Origin: Chrysomallon squamiferum
Lineage: Eukaryota > Mollusca > Gastropoda > Neomphalida > Peltospiridae
Direction of reading: 5' to 3'
Length of the DNA: 64,000 bases
NCBI GenBank assembly: GCA_012295275.1
Contig: CM022673.1
Span: 19,645,810-19,709,809 of the forward strand
Below, piece after piece: positions 38,801 to 53,800 of this stretch. The notes under the pieces are model-generated. The model was not told the DNA's origin. It searched no databases and was given only the letters and a program-made list of their open reading frames with translations. The stretch's first letter is position 1. Every line of letters starts with the position of its first letter. The translations under genes and the position numbers were made by a program.

Positions 38801-41800
38801 AGACATCAGGATATAGTAATACTTTTGTTTACATCTGACATTTTGTTTTTAGCATGTATGTTCTAAAACATAAAATTTCTTCTTACTGTTGATAATAATT
38901 AATGTTGTTATTATTTTTTATGGACATTCAGGGCCTGTGATTGTGAAACTTCCAGAAAACTGTTTTGTGGTGGAGAAGAACATGATGAAACAGAGAATGA
39001 GAAACAAGATTATTCAGAGAAGGATCTAAATCTTTACAATAAGAAAGAAAGCACGAATAGGCTAGATGATAACCAACAAAGCAATGATGAAAACATATTT
39101 TCCAAATTTCATAGTAAGAATGAACTCAGTAGAAAATCTGGTGCAGATGTACTGGAAGATCAAACCTCAGTAATTGACAATAAAAAAACTAGTTATACAC
39201 CATGTTATCCTTCAAGTATGGGGTTCCAGGTTAATCCTTACAGCAAATTCCAGCATGCTGACAACACCTTGTTTCAAATCATTAGTGATAACTCACTCAA
39301 AGAATATACAGATCAGAATTTGCAAAAAGAAAAATATACTAATAATAATAGTAATCAAAAAGGGTTTCCTGAAAACCTGAACTTAAATTTCAATGACAGG
39401 AGCATTAATTTGAGTAAGCATCTAACCAGCCTACTTTACAACAGTAATGTAAACAACAGCAGTGATTCTGAAATGTCTGGTTTGAATATGATGAAGAGTA
39501 AAGGTTTGAAACTTAAGGCAGAAAATTATTCCAAACAAGACAAGAAAAATGATGGTGATAGTAACCACAAATGTGTTGTTGATGAAAATATAATTACTGA
39601 AAATGATTTGACAGAAGAAAAATTTTCCAAAGAAAAAATGGAAAAAGAAATCATTTATGAAAATGACTTTCCTGAGAATGATGAAAATTTTTCCAAGGAA
39701 CAAGTGGAAAAGGAAATCATTTATGAAAATGGCTTGACAGAGGATAATGAAAAATATTTCAAGGCAAAAATGGAAACTGGAACCTTTTATGAAACCAGCT
39801 TTCCAAATAGGATGAGAATAATAATGTCTGCAATTGGAAGTTTGAAAGTATCTGCAGTCAAAATTAATGAAATGAATCATAAGCAACTCTACACGATCCC
39901 AGTACTATATGTTCTTGAAGCAATGAATAAATCCATGAAAATCATAGAAAATAAGTGCAGAGAATTGTGTGAATTACAAAGACAGCTGGGTAAATAACTT
40001 TTTCACCGATTGTTTCATATTTTTAAAAAGCTTTATATTTATCGTACAATTTTGTCACAATAATGCTTTATTTTTAATTTCTGGTTTTAGAAAAGTATGT
40101 TGTGCAATGTCCGGTTTATACTGTTATAAACCTCAAAACTGTGGCATATAAAGTTCGTTCCTGTGCAGGAAGAAATCTGGGTGGAGGTAACTCGTTCAGT
40201 AATACATCAAATGGTGGATGTGGGTCTGGTCAGGTATAGTGGTTCTGTTTGATTGATTTTTAAAAATGATGTAATCAGACATGAAATGTTGTAAAAAAAA
40301 AAAGTTTTATATATAATAATAATAATAAATAAATAAATAAAAATATAACATTATATGAACAAGTTAAATGTCAGATTTTTAATTTACTACTTTCATCACT
40401 ATAGGTGATGTAAACGTGATAATTTAAAGAAAAAAATTGAAAGCAATATGTTTGGTAAACTGAAAAGTGAAATATAATACACTTTTTTTATAAATGAATT
40501 TTAAAAATTAAACAGATAATGAAAATAATTTTTAAAGTAATTTAGAAAAATTACTGAATTAACTTTGTTGTTTTATATATAGCGAACTAATAAAGATGGA
40601 TATACAGACAACAATCAACAGAACCAAGATGGATACAATAGGGTTTGTTTTATTTTAACACTTTAATAGTAAAAAAATAGTGCTTTAATGGTTTTCAGGT
40701 TACAATATGGTAGCTTAATCGTTTCAGTTAGCATCTTAATTGATATATGTTTTTTAAATTATTATTATTATTTTCCTTTAATTATGACTACATTTTTTGG
40801 ACTAAATATATCATTTTAATTTAATCAAGTTATGTTATATTTTAATTATTTAAATCTGATCATAGCATTTGTTTTATTAGTATTATTTATTGTTACATGG
40901 ACAATTTTTTTTTTAAATTTTAAATTCATGATTATTTAACTGTATTATTAGCAATTTTCATTTATTGTGTTTTAAAAATATTTGCATTTATATGTACTTC
41001 AGTTTAATAGATCTTTGTATTTTGGAGTTTATTTTGATTACAGACTAATAAAAATGCAGTTTTACAAATGTGAAGTTTTTCTTCACTTACGCTTTAGTGT
41101 TAATAATTTTGTGATTTCAGAATAATGGCAATAATAATATGAACCAGCAAGCTCAACCAGCCTGGTCAGTCATAAATTCAGCTTCTCTGCCACAAGCTGA
41201 TTACAAGGCTTACAAGAAAAAACACTCAACAGCCTCACCAGATAGACTTTGTTATATTTTAGGGTCAATGGTAAGCCTCAATGTTCTGATTAGTGTTTAA
41301 GTAAAATTAATAATATACGTTTTTATATAGAGCAGCAGTTTCCAAATTTTTGCCACTTTATGATGTCCCCAAATTTATCTCAGTGCCTCCTATTCCTTTG
41401 CAATGGCACTAGAAAACTTTAATGAATTTTTATTTAAATGCACATATTGTAAAATAACAGAAACTTTATTGCTTCCTAAAAATTTCCCTTTGACCAAGAT
41501 GGGAACCACTGATCTAGGGGATAGCAATATTGTATTAGATTGGTTATAGATATTATGCAAGTTTGACATTGAAAACTGACAAATCAGTTATTTATGACAG
41601 TAAAACTACCTTTAAAAAAATATGGTCAAATACAATTTGAAAAATGTAGCAAATTGGAAAGTTTGGGTTTTAGTGCTTTGCAAGAATGCAATTGATTGTT
41701 AATGTTTTTTTTTTTTAATTTACTGTGAAACCATAAAATAAATGACACAACAACAACAGACAGACATCAAGAAAGCAAAAGGCTGCAGTAATCAGCATAG

Positions 41801-44800
41801 ATGTAGTTATCTCCATACTAATTTATTAAATATTTTCCTCCAATTTTACATTTAAACGAAAGAAAAAAAACAACATATTTTTATAGAAAGAATTTTGTTG
41901 TGTCCAATATGATAATTTTTGAAATGATAATTATTTATAAAATTTTTATTATTATTTTTTTTATTTTTTTTACAGTTCAACTGTTAGTCTGGCAATTCTG
42001 ATATCAATAAGATCAAGTGTTATTTCTACTTTTACTAGCTTTATTAATATTATTCTAAATAATTCACCTATACACTCTTATTTGAATAAAAAAATAATAA
42101 TAAATTAAAAAAATTAAAAAATAATTTAAAAATTCATTTATTTTGTTAATCCTTAGAATTTCACTGACACTTCAAAAGAAGAAGGGTTTTATTTCTGTGG
42201 GGAAATGGTTACAAAAAACAAACATTGTATATGTATGTATGTTTATAGCTGAGTTATGAAAAATTTGTAAAATATCTATTAGCTTTAAAGTTTTATAGGC
42301 AAAACACCCCATGAAAACAAATAAAACTATTCTTTGAATTTCATGAAAATTTAAACCTTTGAAGTTAAATACCCTTGGTTAATTAACTTGATGTGATATC
42401 TAAAATACATAAAAACTGACAGCCAGATATTGCATAGGAGATTCCAAAATATGTTGTTTTTATTACTGCAAACTGATTAGATTATCCTAATAAATGGATT
42501 GGTACATGAAAACCTGAATTAAAATATTCTTTTTATATCATTGGAGAATAGGGATTTTTATTACTAACATATCTGAAGGATATTTAAAGTTTGTTATATG
42601 TTTTGGATTTCTACTCTACACTGATTATTTTTGTTCTTTTTTAATTGACAGGCACATGAAAACACTGACGGAATGACAAAGGTGTTTTCCGCACAGACAG
42701 AAATAAATGATTGTCTGGAAATACTTTTTCATAATGTTGTAATGCAGCTGGATTCATTCGATTGCTTCATTTGCAACACACTCCATGCTTTGATGTGCCA
42801 CTTTGCCAAAGCACAGCATATATTTATGTCATGCCCAGAATGTAGACAAATATTTCTCTTAATGCAATGGCATATTAAAGAATGTACAACCAGTGAGACC
42901 ACAACATCATCAGATATCTGTTTCCAGATAAAGAAAGAACTGGAATTTGGAACCTTTAAGACTGAGCCACAAGTAAAGCTTTGGCGCAAGTTACTCAAGT
43001 GTTTGGGGACCATTCTTTGTTCTTCTGATATCTTCTGTCACCTTTCTGATACATCTTTTCATGATACAGAAGACAAGAAATGTAGTTATATGTGTTCTGA
43101 TAAAAACACTGGCAGTTACAAGAGTTATATTGAAAATACAGCAGCATGTGGTGTTAATAATGGTTGTTATGGCAGCAGCAGTTCTTCAAGTTTTGCCCCA
43201 GCAAACACCAAATCATTAGTGGCCTATTCTGGGCGAAATATTCCAGAGGAAAAGGGCGGAATTGTGGAGGTGAAGAAGCTAACCGAGCCTGATAGTAACA
43301 AGCAGACACAGTCCTTTTCTCCTTTGATTGATCCAATAACTAAGCAGTCAACAGATATCAGTTATATGTCACCACAATGTAGTTTTGAGAGTGAGTCACC
43401 ATCTGCAGGTCAGCCAATAAATAACATTTATGAACAGTGTCAGGATAACACGAAACAACCACTGTCCAATGAAATATCATATGGAACTCAGCCAAGGACA
43501 TATGGAGGCCATGAACTTATAAGTTTGCCTATTAATGCACCTGGTAACTATTAAATATTTAAATTTATGAATATAGTTGGTTTAGATTTATATTTTAGTT
43601 GAGACTACAAAATAAAGAATTTTTAATCTGAGGTTTGTGAAGCAGTCTTTTGGTCATTAACTTTGATTTCAATCTATTTCATTTCAGGAAAGGACTGGGC
43701 TTTTGAGATATGTAATCATTAGCTTGTTATTATTATTATTTAATTTTTTTATTAAGCAGGTTTAAGAGGAACTCTTCAGATGCTTTCCCTGGAAACCAGA
43801 CCAGTAGGAGAACCAGGAATTGGAGAAGTTGTTTATGGAACCAGGAATCAATTGCTTAGAGTGGCAAGGCATTGGACCCGATTAAAGTCAAGTATGGAAA
43901 ACACAGGGAAACTGCTAAGTCAGCTTCGAGAAGAAGGTGTTATCTTAGACGAATACAAAGTGATTATCCAGTTATTTAATAATTATTTACCTTTTCTCAC
44001 ATATTGAGTTCGTAGAAAATTGTTAGGGATCTTTTTGTTGCCTTTTTGATGGCATTTTTTGTTGTTGTTTTCTGTAGTTAGAAAAACATGTTTTGATGAT
44101 TACTTTTTTCATTTACAACAGTTTTTGTGTTTATATTACCAGAGTATTTGAAAAATATTTGTGTTACTATTACATATTTTTAATAATACTTTAATAAAAT
44201 CAGTTTTGGTGCAAATTACCTGAAATGACCCTTTTTAATTTTTGTTATATCTTCTTTTTTTTTTTAGCAGTATACAATGGATGTTGAAAATACTTTAATA
44301 TTTAATCTCTGAGACCAATTTTTTGTTTTTCAAATATTATTTTACAGAAATATTTTATAATTTTGAGGACCCGGTTTCAGAAACATCATCAGTGGCAGCG
44401 ATTAACACATCTAGGAAATGGAACATCAGGGAAATGCCATCTTGCAATGGATAAGACATCAGAGTTTAAATTCTGTGTTAAGCAAGTATGAATCATTATG
44501 TTTGGACTTTTTTAAAAGTTAAAATCAATAAAAAAATAATAATAATACTAAAAATAAATAAGAAAAAAGAAAGAAAAAAAGAACATAGAAAACCCAAAAC
44601 AAACCAAACAAAAGGAAAAGCAGTGAATAATAAGGCTGTGACAGACATCAATAAAGAAAACTTTAAAATAATAAGCTCACTATGAACAAAGCAAAAATAT
44701 TTAATTTGATCAAAGTTAATGCATAAGAAATATAAATGAATACATTATTCTGATATATATCTGTTAAAATATCAAGGTTTGTAATTTTTTCCCACTTTTT

Positions 44801-47800
44801 TTTCTTCTGCTAAGCCTTGTCATTTTCTTGGGAATCAGCAGTTTTATAAAAAGTGCCTTTTTGTCTTTTCTTGTGTATAATTTTTCATATATAGTTGACA
44901 CTGTCAAATGAATTGAGAAATTTTTAGCACTCAGGAATATCATGCAGTTTGAAATGTAAGCTGAAAGGTGTTCCCCTTTATTCTGATATATTGAGGTAGT
45001 ACTTACAGTGTCTGTGACTTGTGACACAAATTTGCATGCCAATTTCAAAAGACATATGCATTAAATATATTTTTGCCCTCAAACCTCTGGATAAACCTTT
45101 TGCAATGATCTGTACCTGCTGTTCATTACCTATAATGATTACAATGCATTGAAGCTCATTCAAGGGTGTTGGGAGAAATGGCTAACCTTAGCACATTGCC
45201 AGATTTATTAAAATATATGTATGACAAATAACAATCAATATGTATAGAACTATTATATCTATTTGTGATTTAAATATTTTGAGTGAAGGTGCAGCAAATA
45301 TACCACAAAAATATTTAACAAAAATCTAGAACATGAGTGCAGAACCTGGAATAGCAAATTTAACCTTATTTTCTCATCATGGAAACTGCCAAAGTTAAAA
45401 TTCGTGGCTGGTAGCACAAGTTTGACTGAAATCAAGACATACTCCAGTGAAAGACAAGAACAAATATCTTTCAAAACAATTTGCACTTTATGTTTCCCAT
45501 ATATTACTATTATTATTATAGGTTGACTAAAAGCAACTAATGTGCATGTCACTACAAGGATTAGTCATAAAGTTCTTGCCTAACATTATAACAGTCATTG
45601 ACAGATTGCAGTTAAACTAAAATGAGTCACCAGAAAAGATTGATGCCTCAAACTGAGCCCAAATGCTGTTGGACATTTTCAGAACTATTCATCACATTAA
45701 GAGCCAGAGTTCAAATGTATTTTTTTGAAGACATCTGTTTTCCACAATCCCAGTAAATATATCTAGGAATCAGAAAATCTGGTATTTGCAGCATTAGAAA
45801 TAAATATCACATTAATCAACTGACATTCATAATGGTTATGTGTTGTTATGGAAAGTGAGTTACAGATGCCAGATATGTAGAACCCTCTATAGTCTTTCTG
45901 ACCAGAACAGATTTAGTAGGGATGGTGAAGCTATGGATGTTGTGTAAGTATGCTATTGCTAACAGGAGAGAGGTCATAGTGCTATGTGTAAAATTTTGAT
46001 TGAGTGCACTTACAATGTGATGATTGTGTAGGGTGTTGGAATTTGGGTTGGTTGTCCTAAGTAATGCATTGAAAAGTCATTGAAATATTGCATTACCCAA
46101 TTGTAAATTTTCTGGTATGAAGCACATTCTAGGGCTTTTGGCAGGTGTGCTGGTAGTGTTGTTGCCAAATTCTGTTTCACTTTTCTGAACTGGCTTTGCA
46201 GGGTTGTCAGCTGCAGATGAAGCTGCAGATGTTGGAGTACAACTAGGACTGCAGCTGGCATTGTTTCATCATTTTTTTCCTAGTCTTAAACAGGTTGTGA
46301 TTTAGCACAGCCTTATCTTTGAAAATAAATGAAAGATGGCAGATTGCATGTTTTACTGGATATAAATGTTCTACCCATTTATGAGTACAAAATAAGAAAT
46401 GCTCTTAAGAAAATGGGAAATAGTAAAATGTAGGCAAAAGAATACTATACAAAACTCTTTCTCTTCTAAATAAACAAATTATGTATTTAGTTGATTTATT
46501 AGTTACATATAATTACATAAATGTTGCCAGCCCAGGAATGCCAAAACCTGCTTATCATTAAACAATTATTTTTTTTTTATTTTTTTTTTTATATTAACCA
46601 GCACAAAGACAAACTCTCAATGCCACAACTAGTTTGTTTTATGTATATTTCTCCTTTCTTGTAAATTCTTCATAAAAGTTTGAGTTGAAACCTTCATCAC
46701 CCAAAATGTCCTCTTTATATTTATTTATATTTGTCATCCTTCTTCTATTGTTGTTATTGTTATTATGTATTCTTTATTTTTATTATATTTTTTTAAACAT
46801 ATCTGATTAAACATCATTGCATGGCACAAGCTTCTGTGGGGCAGTAAACTGGTTTGTATATTATATAAATTAAATATGTGATGTTTGAAGTACCAAAGTT
46901 AGCAAAAGTGGAAGAGTAGTAATGCTTGCCCCAAGAATACTTAAAACAAAATTCTATCTCTAACTAAAAAGGATTTCGAGATAACTTTTCCCTCCTATTG
47001 CAGAATGACCCAAATAATTATCTGCCATTAAAAATTGAACAAGAATTTATGAATTTCCAAACTGAAGTGACACTTCTCAGGTAAAGTTTAATGCAAAAGC
47101 CAAAATTGAAGACCAGCTTAAGTAATGTTAAAATTCTCTGCTTACTAAGATTCATTGATAAATGGAAGATGAATTCCTTGAAGATTTGTTATGTCCATTT
47201 CTCCGATCCAACATGCCAATGTCTGTCATGAGACCTATTAACCAATGAGAATTGGTCTTTTGCAAATTCTGATGCACTGGAATGAAGAGGTTGAACTTCA
47301 CTTGGACCAAATTAATGAAAGATTTATTTAGGCAAAAATTTGTCTTTTTCAGAGATTCTTATTTAATTTAATTCACAGAAGCACACTGAAGAAGAACAAG
47401 AATAGTTTCAGCTGGACAATCATTTGTGATAGTTATCCATTTTATTTAAGAAAAATTAAAACAAATTCAACTGTTCATTTTCAGTTGTTGCTTTTTTGTC
47501 TTGTTTTTTAAATTTTAAATAGATATTTATAATAGCAAAAATATATTTTCTATGTTTCTGATTTATTTATTTCTGGCACCCAATTTCAGCTAATAATTAC
47601 AATAAATTTGTGAGGAGGCTTAGTAGAGGCTGTCATATTCTCTTGTAACTTATATTTTATCATTTTTAACTAACATTATAGGTCTGTTATGTTATTCTCC
47701 TACTTTTCAACAATGTAACTGGCAGGAAATGTAACAATCATGTAGAAGTATATCAGCTGGTTTTTGCTGTTTGTTATGTCACTTGATGTTTTTTCTTATT

Positions 47801-50800
47801 CATTTTTCATTTAGATGCACATTCTGCATTATGAGGAGATGGAACTGGAAATCTGGAGCAGACTGGATCACCCTAATGTTGTTAAACTTTTTGGAGCAAT
47901 CAGGAAAGGCTGCAAAATATACATCTTCTCCGAATTTATTGATGGTAGATAAAAACAGTTATTATTATCCACATATTTGATGCCTTCTTTATAGTAGCAG
48001 ATTTAAAGGTTTAAATATTATTAGATTAAATTATTATTATTTTTGTTTTTCTTAAATAGTTTTTGTTAGCACTCCACAGCATTTTCCTGAAGAAAGATTT
48101 CTCTATGTCAGTTATTTAATAATTCTGTGGGGAAATAATACTTTAATTCAATTTGTTTTTATAATATTGCTTTGTATATTATAGTATGGAAAAGGAGAAA
48201 AAAAGAAACAAAACATTGATCTGGAGGTATAAAAAATTACTGTTGACTGCAAGTACTCTTAAATATTTATGTTAACTTGTTTTTTACTCAGAAACTAAAC
48301 TTCATTTGTTTTCATATTTACATTTTTTTTTTTTTTTTAAAAAGTAAATGTCCTCCACAAAAACTGAGCTAAAATCTTGTTTTGTTCACTTGACAACAGA
48401 CAAGTAAAACTAATTGACTGAATACTACATGGGACATGTTGAACCATGTTTCACATTGTTGATGATTAACAGTGTCAAAATAATAAAATTCATGAATTCT
48501 GATAATACAGCTCACGGCATAATACTGCCTATATAATTTCATTACACGGTGAATTCTTTAACACAAATACTATATGTATAAATTGGAAATTTCAATTTTT
48601 GTTCAATATATAAACCTTTTTAAACAGTCTCTTCATAACTTACAACTTAAATAGAACTCATTTTTATCACCTGATTTTCTAAACTTTATACAATTTTTCA
48701 TGTCATTTTTAATTTACAATAAATTAAATTGACCGTACTAATATGAAATTTTTCCATACAAATGTCAAATGGGTAAACAGTTAAAGGGAGGAACATCATC
48801 CAGCAATAAAATAAGCCAGCAGTGCTTAGTGTATATGATAGCCTGTTGTTATTTGTTTTAATGTTGATAATAAATAGTTATGGTTGACCTGAACAGATAT
48901 ATTGTCTTTTCAGTGGTGTATATGTAAACAATATTTTATTTGTCATTTGAAAACTGGTCTTCATTTAGCTAGAAACTGAAAAACAAGTTGAAATTTCATC
49001 AGTGTAAAACATATAGCCAAATCAACCATAGAGTATGCAGGAAATTAACTTCAATGATTCTCTGTGTGCACTACATGTGATCCATGAAATCTAATGTTTC
49101 ATTTGTGTACCCCTTCATTTTGGCCAACTCTGATGTTATTTTCAGATGTTGTGTGGTTGTTATTTTTAGTGTTTATTACACTGACATACTGATCTTTTGT
49201 TGTGCTTCAACTAAAGTGATTTAAAACTAGTAAAGTTTCTTTTGGCCAGGTATACGTATCCTAACAAGACATTAGCTTTTTCACACTATGTTAATATTTT
49301 ATGATATATTCAGGATTACATTTCATCTCTTAGTCTTATGTTTTATTGCACTGCCAACTTTTTGTTTGTAGTGTTCCTAAAATTTAGCCCACTATTAAAA
49401 GATTTGTAAAAGATTGTCTAACAGAACAGAGTAGATCATTTAACAATAAAATTTAATTTTACACACACACACACACACACATTTCTTTATAATAAAAATA
49501 ATGAAACAAATTATTTAAAAATAACATTTAAGACATGCCTGACATGTGAAAAAGATAAAAATAAAAATTAATTGAGTCATCAATTATTAGCCAAGATCAG
49601 CGTATCAAAGTAGCCATAAGAGTAGCACAGAAGCTGGAATTTGTAATTCCACTGTGACATAAATTTAATATTCACATCAGTTTTAGCCATGCTGTTATCA
49701 CTAAGTATTCATTTGTTATGATTGTTCTTAACTTGTATTTATGAACTGTAATAAAGATTATAATTTTCAGGAGGCAGTTTAACTACTTTAATTGAAGAGC
49801 AGCGAAGTCTGAATAGACGAATAAGTCACTGGATGGCACTAAGATATTTGAAACAACTGCTTCAAGTACTAAAATATTTAAAAGACAAAAATATTATTCA
49901 TGAAGACTTGAAAAGTAAATGTTTCATTTGTTCTTGGTAGCTTTTGAAATAAATTCTGGCATAAAGGAATAGTTTAAATCATGTTTTATTAAAAAGCCCA
50001 TGTAAAGTGAAGATTTTTAGTTTCATTCATTAAGATTTAAAAACAAATATATTTTTTACATGATAAACAATTTTAGAATAACTATAAGGAGTGGAAAATA
50101 AACTAGATTTGAAGAACAAAATCAAAGAATTTTGTTGGTACTTGCTCATATCTTTATTTTCTGTTTAATTATCACTGTGACTTTGAATTTCTGTCCACTT
50201 TTTTCAATTAATTTTTTTTCTTGAATGAACAGAGCTGAAGTAATATGTTAAACAGTATGTGACTCATAACTTTGTTATTAAGGTTTTAATTTTAATAATT
50301 GAAGGTGACAACATTCTGCTCAGAAGAAACAACACTACAATTGTGTTGACAGACTTTGGCTTGGCTCACTGGTATAATAAAGATGAGGAGCTATGTGGAA
50401 GAGCTCCAACAGGAAGTCAACCATATTGGAGTCCCGAAAAAGCAGCCTCCAAGGGTCATGGCTTTGCTTCAGATGTATGGGCTGCTATTTGTATTCTTGT
50501 TCATATGCTAAGTGGCCATCCTCCCTGGATTCGTAGATACAGTGGCACAAAACTTCTTCACTACATTGTAAGGCATTTGATGATATAATTTATAAAATTA
50601 TATTTTATTGTGTCATAATTGAATTATATATTGAATAGGCCTCAGCTGATTTTATTACATTTTATTAACACTTTCTCACCCGTTTTGACTATAATAAAGA
50701 TTTTACCATTCCTTCATAGCTGTCAACATTCCACATCCTTGATTTTTAAAGTACTGGAAAATGCTAGAGAAGTAGCTGAACACTCAACATATTTTTGACA

Positions 50801-53800
50801 ATTTTTATGTAAAATATTACAGAAATATTGAAAGGAACAGGAAAATTAAGTGATATTTTTTTCTTATAATAAAGGTTTTTATAAAATAATTATTTTATAG
50901 CTTAAATATATTGTTTGATTTTCAGATGGTCTGAATTGACTGATAAATAAAATTATATTAGCATTTTGTGTTGACAAATTTATTTAGGGTTTTTTTCATT
51001 GCAATTATATAAGATTTAAAAAAAAAAATTCGTAATTGAGAAATTTCATCAGATGTAAACATTTATTCAAAATCCATATATTTTGCCATTTTTGCCATTT
51101 GATGAAATGTATATTTATAGCAAGTCAGAAAATGATGCCACATTTTAAAAGAAGGTAATATACATATAAGTTCATAGAGGTAGTCTAATTCTGCAAAATA
51201 AAAAATTATTTTCATTCTGTTAGTTACTCACAAAGTTATTCATGTCTGCTTAAATGTAATGGAACTAAATTCCACAATGTACCTAGCATACCCATAGTTT
51301 AACAATGAAATATTTAAAGGAAGGTATATGACATTTAGATATTTTTTATTATTTCTATCTGACTATGACAAATCTAGTACAAGGGTGTCTGGAAGGTCTG
51401 CATAGGAGAATTGTTTAAATTGTGAGCTTCCCCAAGTCCATTAGTACAGTATAAAACCTTGTGAATTTTTAAATGTTATTATTTTTAATGTAATCCTCAG
51501 TTTTGCTCAAAAAAATCATTTTTGATTGATAATGTTCTGATTGGTGATATTCCAACTCTTTGATTTTTGTTTGACATTAGTGATTTTTGGCTTGACAGGG
51601 TTCCACCTGACAGTTTTCCAACTGACTTTGTGTCCGACTTCTATGACTTTTCATTCAATGATGTTCTTCTTAATGATGTTGTTTGACAGTACTCTGTTTG
51701 ATGACTTCTTTTATACTTTAAATTTTTTTAGTTTAATTCTTTGCAGTTTTGAAAAGGTGAGTCAGTCATAACTTTATTTCTTGCCAACAGAGTTACTATT
51801 TTAGTGGTCCATTCACTTACTTAGTAATTTGGTCCATAACATCACAAAATAGGTTAGTTGTACCAAGTGAGTAGAAGAACAAAGAAAATACATTCTAACA
51901 TTTTTTCAACTGTTCCTGTCCATTTAATGTCAGAAATTGAAAATTTCAAGTTTTTACCGGAAGGATTTTGTAGGTAATAGAATAAATTCAAAATCATAGG
52001 GCATTGCTAGTGAGAAATACATGTGACAGAGGAAACATTTTATTTTTTACTAAAATACAGCTGTCTTGTAGCATAATGTCTTTTTTTTTTTTTATGCAAA
52101 TGGACTTCGTGTCTGTTGTTTTAAACTTTTCACCAAGTACATGTAGTGAGATGTTTATTAATGAGCTTGTCAGTAACATTCCTACCTTTTTAACAAACTC
52201 ACCTAGAAATTAAAATATTTGTCTGAAAAATAACACTGAATTTGTTTTTTTTTTTTTTTTTTTTTTTGATTTGCGAGAAAGTTGCTGATGCAGAATAATA
52301 CTCTGTAGATAATATTTATTATTTTAATTTTTTCTTTCTCAGATATATGACAAGTCACCACCTCTGCAAGATGTTCCTGAAAACATACAAAATGCTGTCC
52401 AGGATCTTATTAAGTGTGGATTTAATATCAGTGCACAGAAACGACCACAAACAGAGGATCTCCTGCAGCATCAGGCATTCCAAATCCTGGGTAAAACAAT
52501 ATTGTTTTTATTTATTGGGGAAATTTACACCAGATGTAATTTATTTAATTTCACTGTAAATATTTGCTATGGTTTGTTCATTTAAATCTGAAATATTAGC
52601 ACATTTTGACTAATTTAAAGTCTACATTTGATGGTACAATTAAATGTTGTGAAATCTTTTTTTTTTTTTTCTCTAATTTGTAGATGTTATTTTATTTGTT
52701 TTAACCCAGATTTGAAAATGTTGTTATTTAAAAATCTTTGAAAACTCATATGTTTCTTGTTTCTTCCAGTGTAAATATTAGTGAAAAATAACATTAAATT
52801 TAAAAACAATTTAAAGTATATATATTTCCAGAACGTGGAGCCCCAGATAATTATTACTCTGTACTACAGTCCTTGGATGGTCAGATACCTAACAACATTT
52901 TACCTGAAAATAAAAATGAATGGCATGACACAGAACAAATTATTTATAGTTTCCAGAACTCTGGACAAAAGAAACTTCACTTGGATCAAACAACCCATAA
53001 TCAGTCTGTAGTTAGGCCTACTGAAATAACAAATTCATCAGCAGTTCGTTCGAACATTCCAGTTGCTGTTGATAATTCTCAACAAGATATCTCTGATGAT
53101 AGAGGAAATATTTTGGGGAAAAATGAACCCATTTCCAATTCCAGTGTAAAACTGTCTCACTGTCATCAAGAAAAAATAAACATTTCCAAATCAGATTCAG
53201 AATTATCACGTCTACAACAAGAAGAGATGATAGTTGCCAGTGAAGATGATGAAAGTCAGTTAGTTCAGTCTGACTTGGATTTGATCACCAGATTTTTTAA
53301 TGATAATTCTGCTGTCTGTTTGTCAGATGTCAGACAAGAGTTACCAGCATATAGACCAGATCATACAGAAATGACAACAAAACAACAATCCCAATTGTTT
53401 TCTTTTAGTTTTGCTGAAAATAATAATCAAAATGAAAGTCAGTCAAAAAACCCAGCTACAGCAAATGGTTCTCGCTCGAAAGAAAAATCTATGCATGGGA
53501 TGATGAACGATGGAGAAGATATTGTCAGTGGTGATCTTTTTGGTAGTGATCCACTGAAAAAGCTGAATCAGAATTGTATTAACACATGGTCTCCAAAATC
53601 TAACTCTGATGCCACGGAAAACACATTAATGAAAAAACCAGACTGTCATGCAGGGGTTATTGATTCACAAAAAATCACAGCATTTGTATTGCAAACGTCA
53701 TGTGAGATGGTACCTGGGACAAGTCACAAACCACACTTACAAGAAACATTTTCTGCCAGTAAGTTGCACATATTTTGGAGATGGAGGTGGGGATTTTGGG

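Noticed and set aside
39431-39886. 151-codon minus-strand open frame rich in Phe and Ile
   Set aside because: Antisense shadow of the A-rich kinase exon 2; composition follows from the complementary Lys/Asn/Glu codons.
42729-43013. 94-codon minus-strand open frame
   Set aside because: Antisense shadow of kinase exon 6; the plus strand has the splice signals and frame continuity.
51541-51771. 76-codon plus-strand frame with TLFDDFFYTL-type repeats
   Set aside because: TGA/TT-rich intronic sequence (repeated GATTTTTG, TGATGTT phrases); no splice-phase fit to the flanking kinase exons.
53018-53209. 63-codon minus-strand open frame
   Set aside because: Antisense to the long in-frame exon 13 of the kinase gene.
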